A stretch of 64,000 nt of DNA. It comes from Aselliscus stoliczkanus. Lineage: Eukaryota > Chordata > Mammalia > Chiroptera > Hipposideridae. Within the stretch, counting starts at the first letter, position 1. Every line of letters starts with the position of its first letter. Position numbers and translations under genes: made by a program. Where the stretch lies: assembly GCA_033961575.1 (NCBI GenBank), contig CM066730.1, positions 152,609,523 through 152,673,522 of the forward strand, in the 5' to 3' direction. The notes under the pieces are model-generated. The model was not told where the DNA came from. It did not search any database and saw nothing but the letters and a program-made list of their open reading frames with translations. Below are positions 63,035 to 64,000 of this stretch, in pieces.

Positions 63035-63390
63035 GCCTTTTACTTTAAGCATTTGGTTGCTTTCAGTTTTTATAATGAACAATGCTGACATGAATATCCT
63101 TAAAGTGAAATGCTCATACATAGTCATAATTATTTCCTTAGGATTTGTTTTTATAACTGAATCACTGGGTCAGGGGAAGGCACATTTTTAAAGGTATCTT
63201 TCTCTAGAAAGGCAGTCTCAATTGCCATGCTTAGCAGAAATGTGGGAGTGTGTCTTTCCCCTACATATTCACCAGCACTGGGTGTTGTCATTTTCAGAAA
63301 GTCTTTGCCAAGTTGTAACTTGCCACTGTCTCCTCAACATGAGTTTTGTAGAATGAACTTTGTATAACTGGATCAAAAGCAACAATTGTA
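63035..63390 (-). repeat. Old L1/HAL1 LINE, antisense
   Basis: 'ttataatgaacaatgctgac', 'atgaatatccttaaagtgaa', 'taactgaatcactgggtcag', 'cctacatattcaccagcact'. Confidence 0.65.
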
Positions 63391-63677
63391 CAGCCATTCA
63401 GAGACAGTCTTCCTATAGATGTTTCTTGTAACCATCATCGAAAACAGCCAAGGGCAGAGCCCAAGGATATCAGAGGAGGAGTGGCAAGGCGTCGGACATG
63501 GAGCTTTCCAGAAGTCTGACACGTTATAAAGGAAGCACTGAGGTTGTCCAGTGGAGAGAATGAAAGGCATATTATTTAGACTGCTTTCCTGAATTGTTAC
63601 TTTCCCCAGCCAAGCTCTGAATAGGACCAAGAGAGCCGACAGTTCACGGTTTTGTTGTCTCCCGATGACCTGCCCTG
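63391..63677. other. Unassigned sequence
   Basis: No recognised feature. The 85-codon minus frame at 63373-63630 has no motif. Confidence 0.3.
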
Positions 63678-63679
63678 CC

Positions 63680-63842
63680 CGTGGTTCTCAAGCTGAGACA
63701 GCCTCAGACTCACCTAGAAGGCTTGTTAAAACAGACTGCTGATTCAGTAGGTCTGAGATGGGGCCCAAGAATTTGCATTTTTAACAAATTTCCAGAGGAT
63801 GTTGATGCCGCAGGTCCGGGAACCACACTTTGAGAAGTGCTG
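63680..63842. mobile_element. MER5A-like hAT-Charlie element
   Basis: Near full-length: left end GTGGTTCTCAAGCTGAGACA, 'gaaggcttgttaaaacagac', 'gattcagtaggtctgagatg', 'gggcccaagaatttgcattt', 'ggtccgggaaccacactttg', right end read inward CAGCACTTCTCAAAGTG. Ends are inverted repeats, 163 bp. Confidence 0.93.
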
Positions 63843-64000
63843 GCCTAAAGTTTTGATGTTTATTTTGTCTTGTTCCCACTGGGTCTTTCCCTCAGCCCCT
63901 CAGGTTGGGTTAGGCACCAGCCACCTCTTCCCAGGTCTTTCTCCCCTGTTTGGAGGTGGACCTTGGTACGGGGACCGTGGTTTATCTCGGTCTCTCCAGT
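63843..64000. other. Unassigned sequence at window end
   Basis: No recognised feature. Confidence 0.3.

Overview
This window looks like nuclear DNA of a placental mammal, and I find no protein-coding gene in it that I can support. It has no bacterial-style gene packing, the open frames are short and scattered, and the sequence is filled with mammal-wide fossil repeats: MIR and L2 on both strands, old L1/HAL1 pieces, and hAT and mariner DNA transposon relics. I see no exon set, CpG island, rRNA or functional tRNA gene. The most likely reading is intergenic sequence or the inside of a long intron.

The youngest layer is a set of nine lineage-specific tRNA-derived SINEs with A and B boxes, A-rich or AT-rich tails and target-site duplications. 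They fall into linked types: a ~100 bp monomer (8676, 28242, 53175), a ~410-500 bp composite (6561, 32409, 57191), a ~150 bp type rich in AGCTGAGC motifs (28484, 41691), and a tRNA-Ile-like type (61605). I see no Alu, rodent B1/B2, carnivore Can-SINE, ruminant Bov-tA/BovB, equine ERE or vespertilionid VES element. A tRNA-Ile-like SINE fits what is known of the colugo (CYN SINEs), but some bats also carry tRNA-derived SINEs of similar look, so the species is a weak inference.

Layout. 1-9.5 kb: single-copy sequence, MIRs, two blocks of antisense old L1/HAL1 and a long sense L1 relic (about 4.75-8.1 kb) interrupted by a SINE and a hAT element. 9.5-15.5 kb: L2 and MIR remnants with quiet sequence between. 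15.6-18.8 kb: a degenerate mariner with a recognisable D34D transposase core, then L1 3' ends. 19-27 kb: MIR/L2-rich sequence with a homeodomain-site-rich block at 19.48-19.73 kb. 27.4-33.3 kb: dense insertions, including a second, internally deleted mariner with TA duplications. 33.3-41.1 kb: L2, MIR, a Z-DNA-prone GT/GC tract, a hAT relic with terminal inverted repeats and G/C-run sequences. 41.1-57.7 kb: SINEs in older repeats, GGAT and TTAA tandem repeats, a G-quadruplex candidate and an unexplained block open on both strands (50.8-51.5 kb). 57.7-64 kb: L1 3' ends, a long antisense L1 with a tRNA-Ile SINE inside, an L2 3' end and a MER5A-like element.

The layers can be dated relative to each other. 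SINEs sit inside MIR, L2 and L1 copies and split them cleanly, so the SINEs are the most recent insertions. L2 3' ends seed several GAAT-type microsatellites. Candidate regulatory blocks are proposed only from lack of repeat similarity and clustered binding-site cores, and need cross-species alignment.
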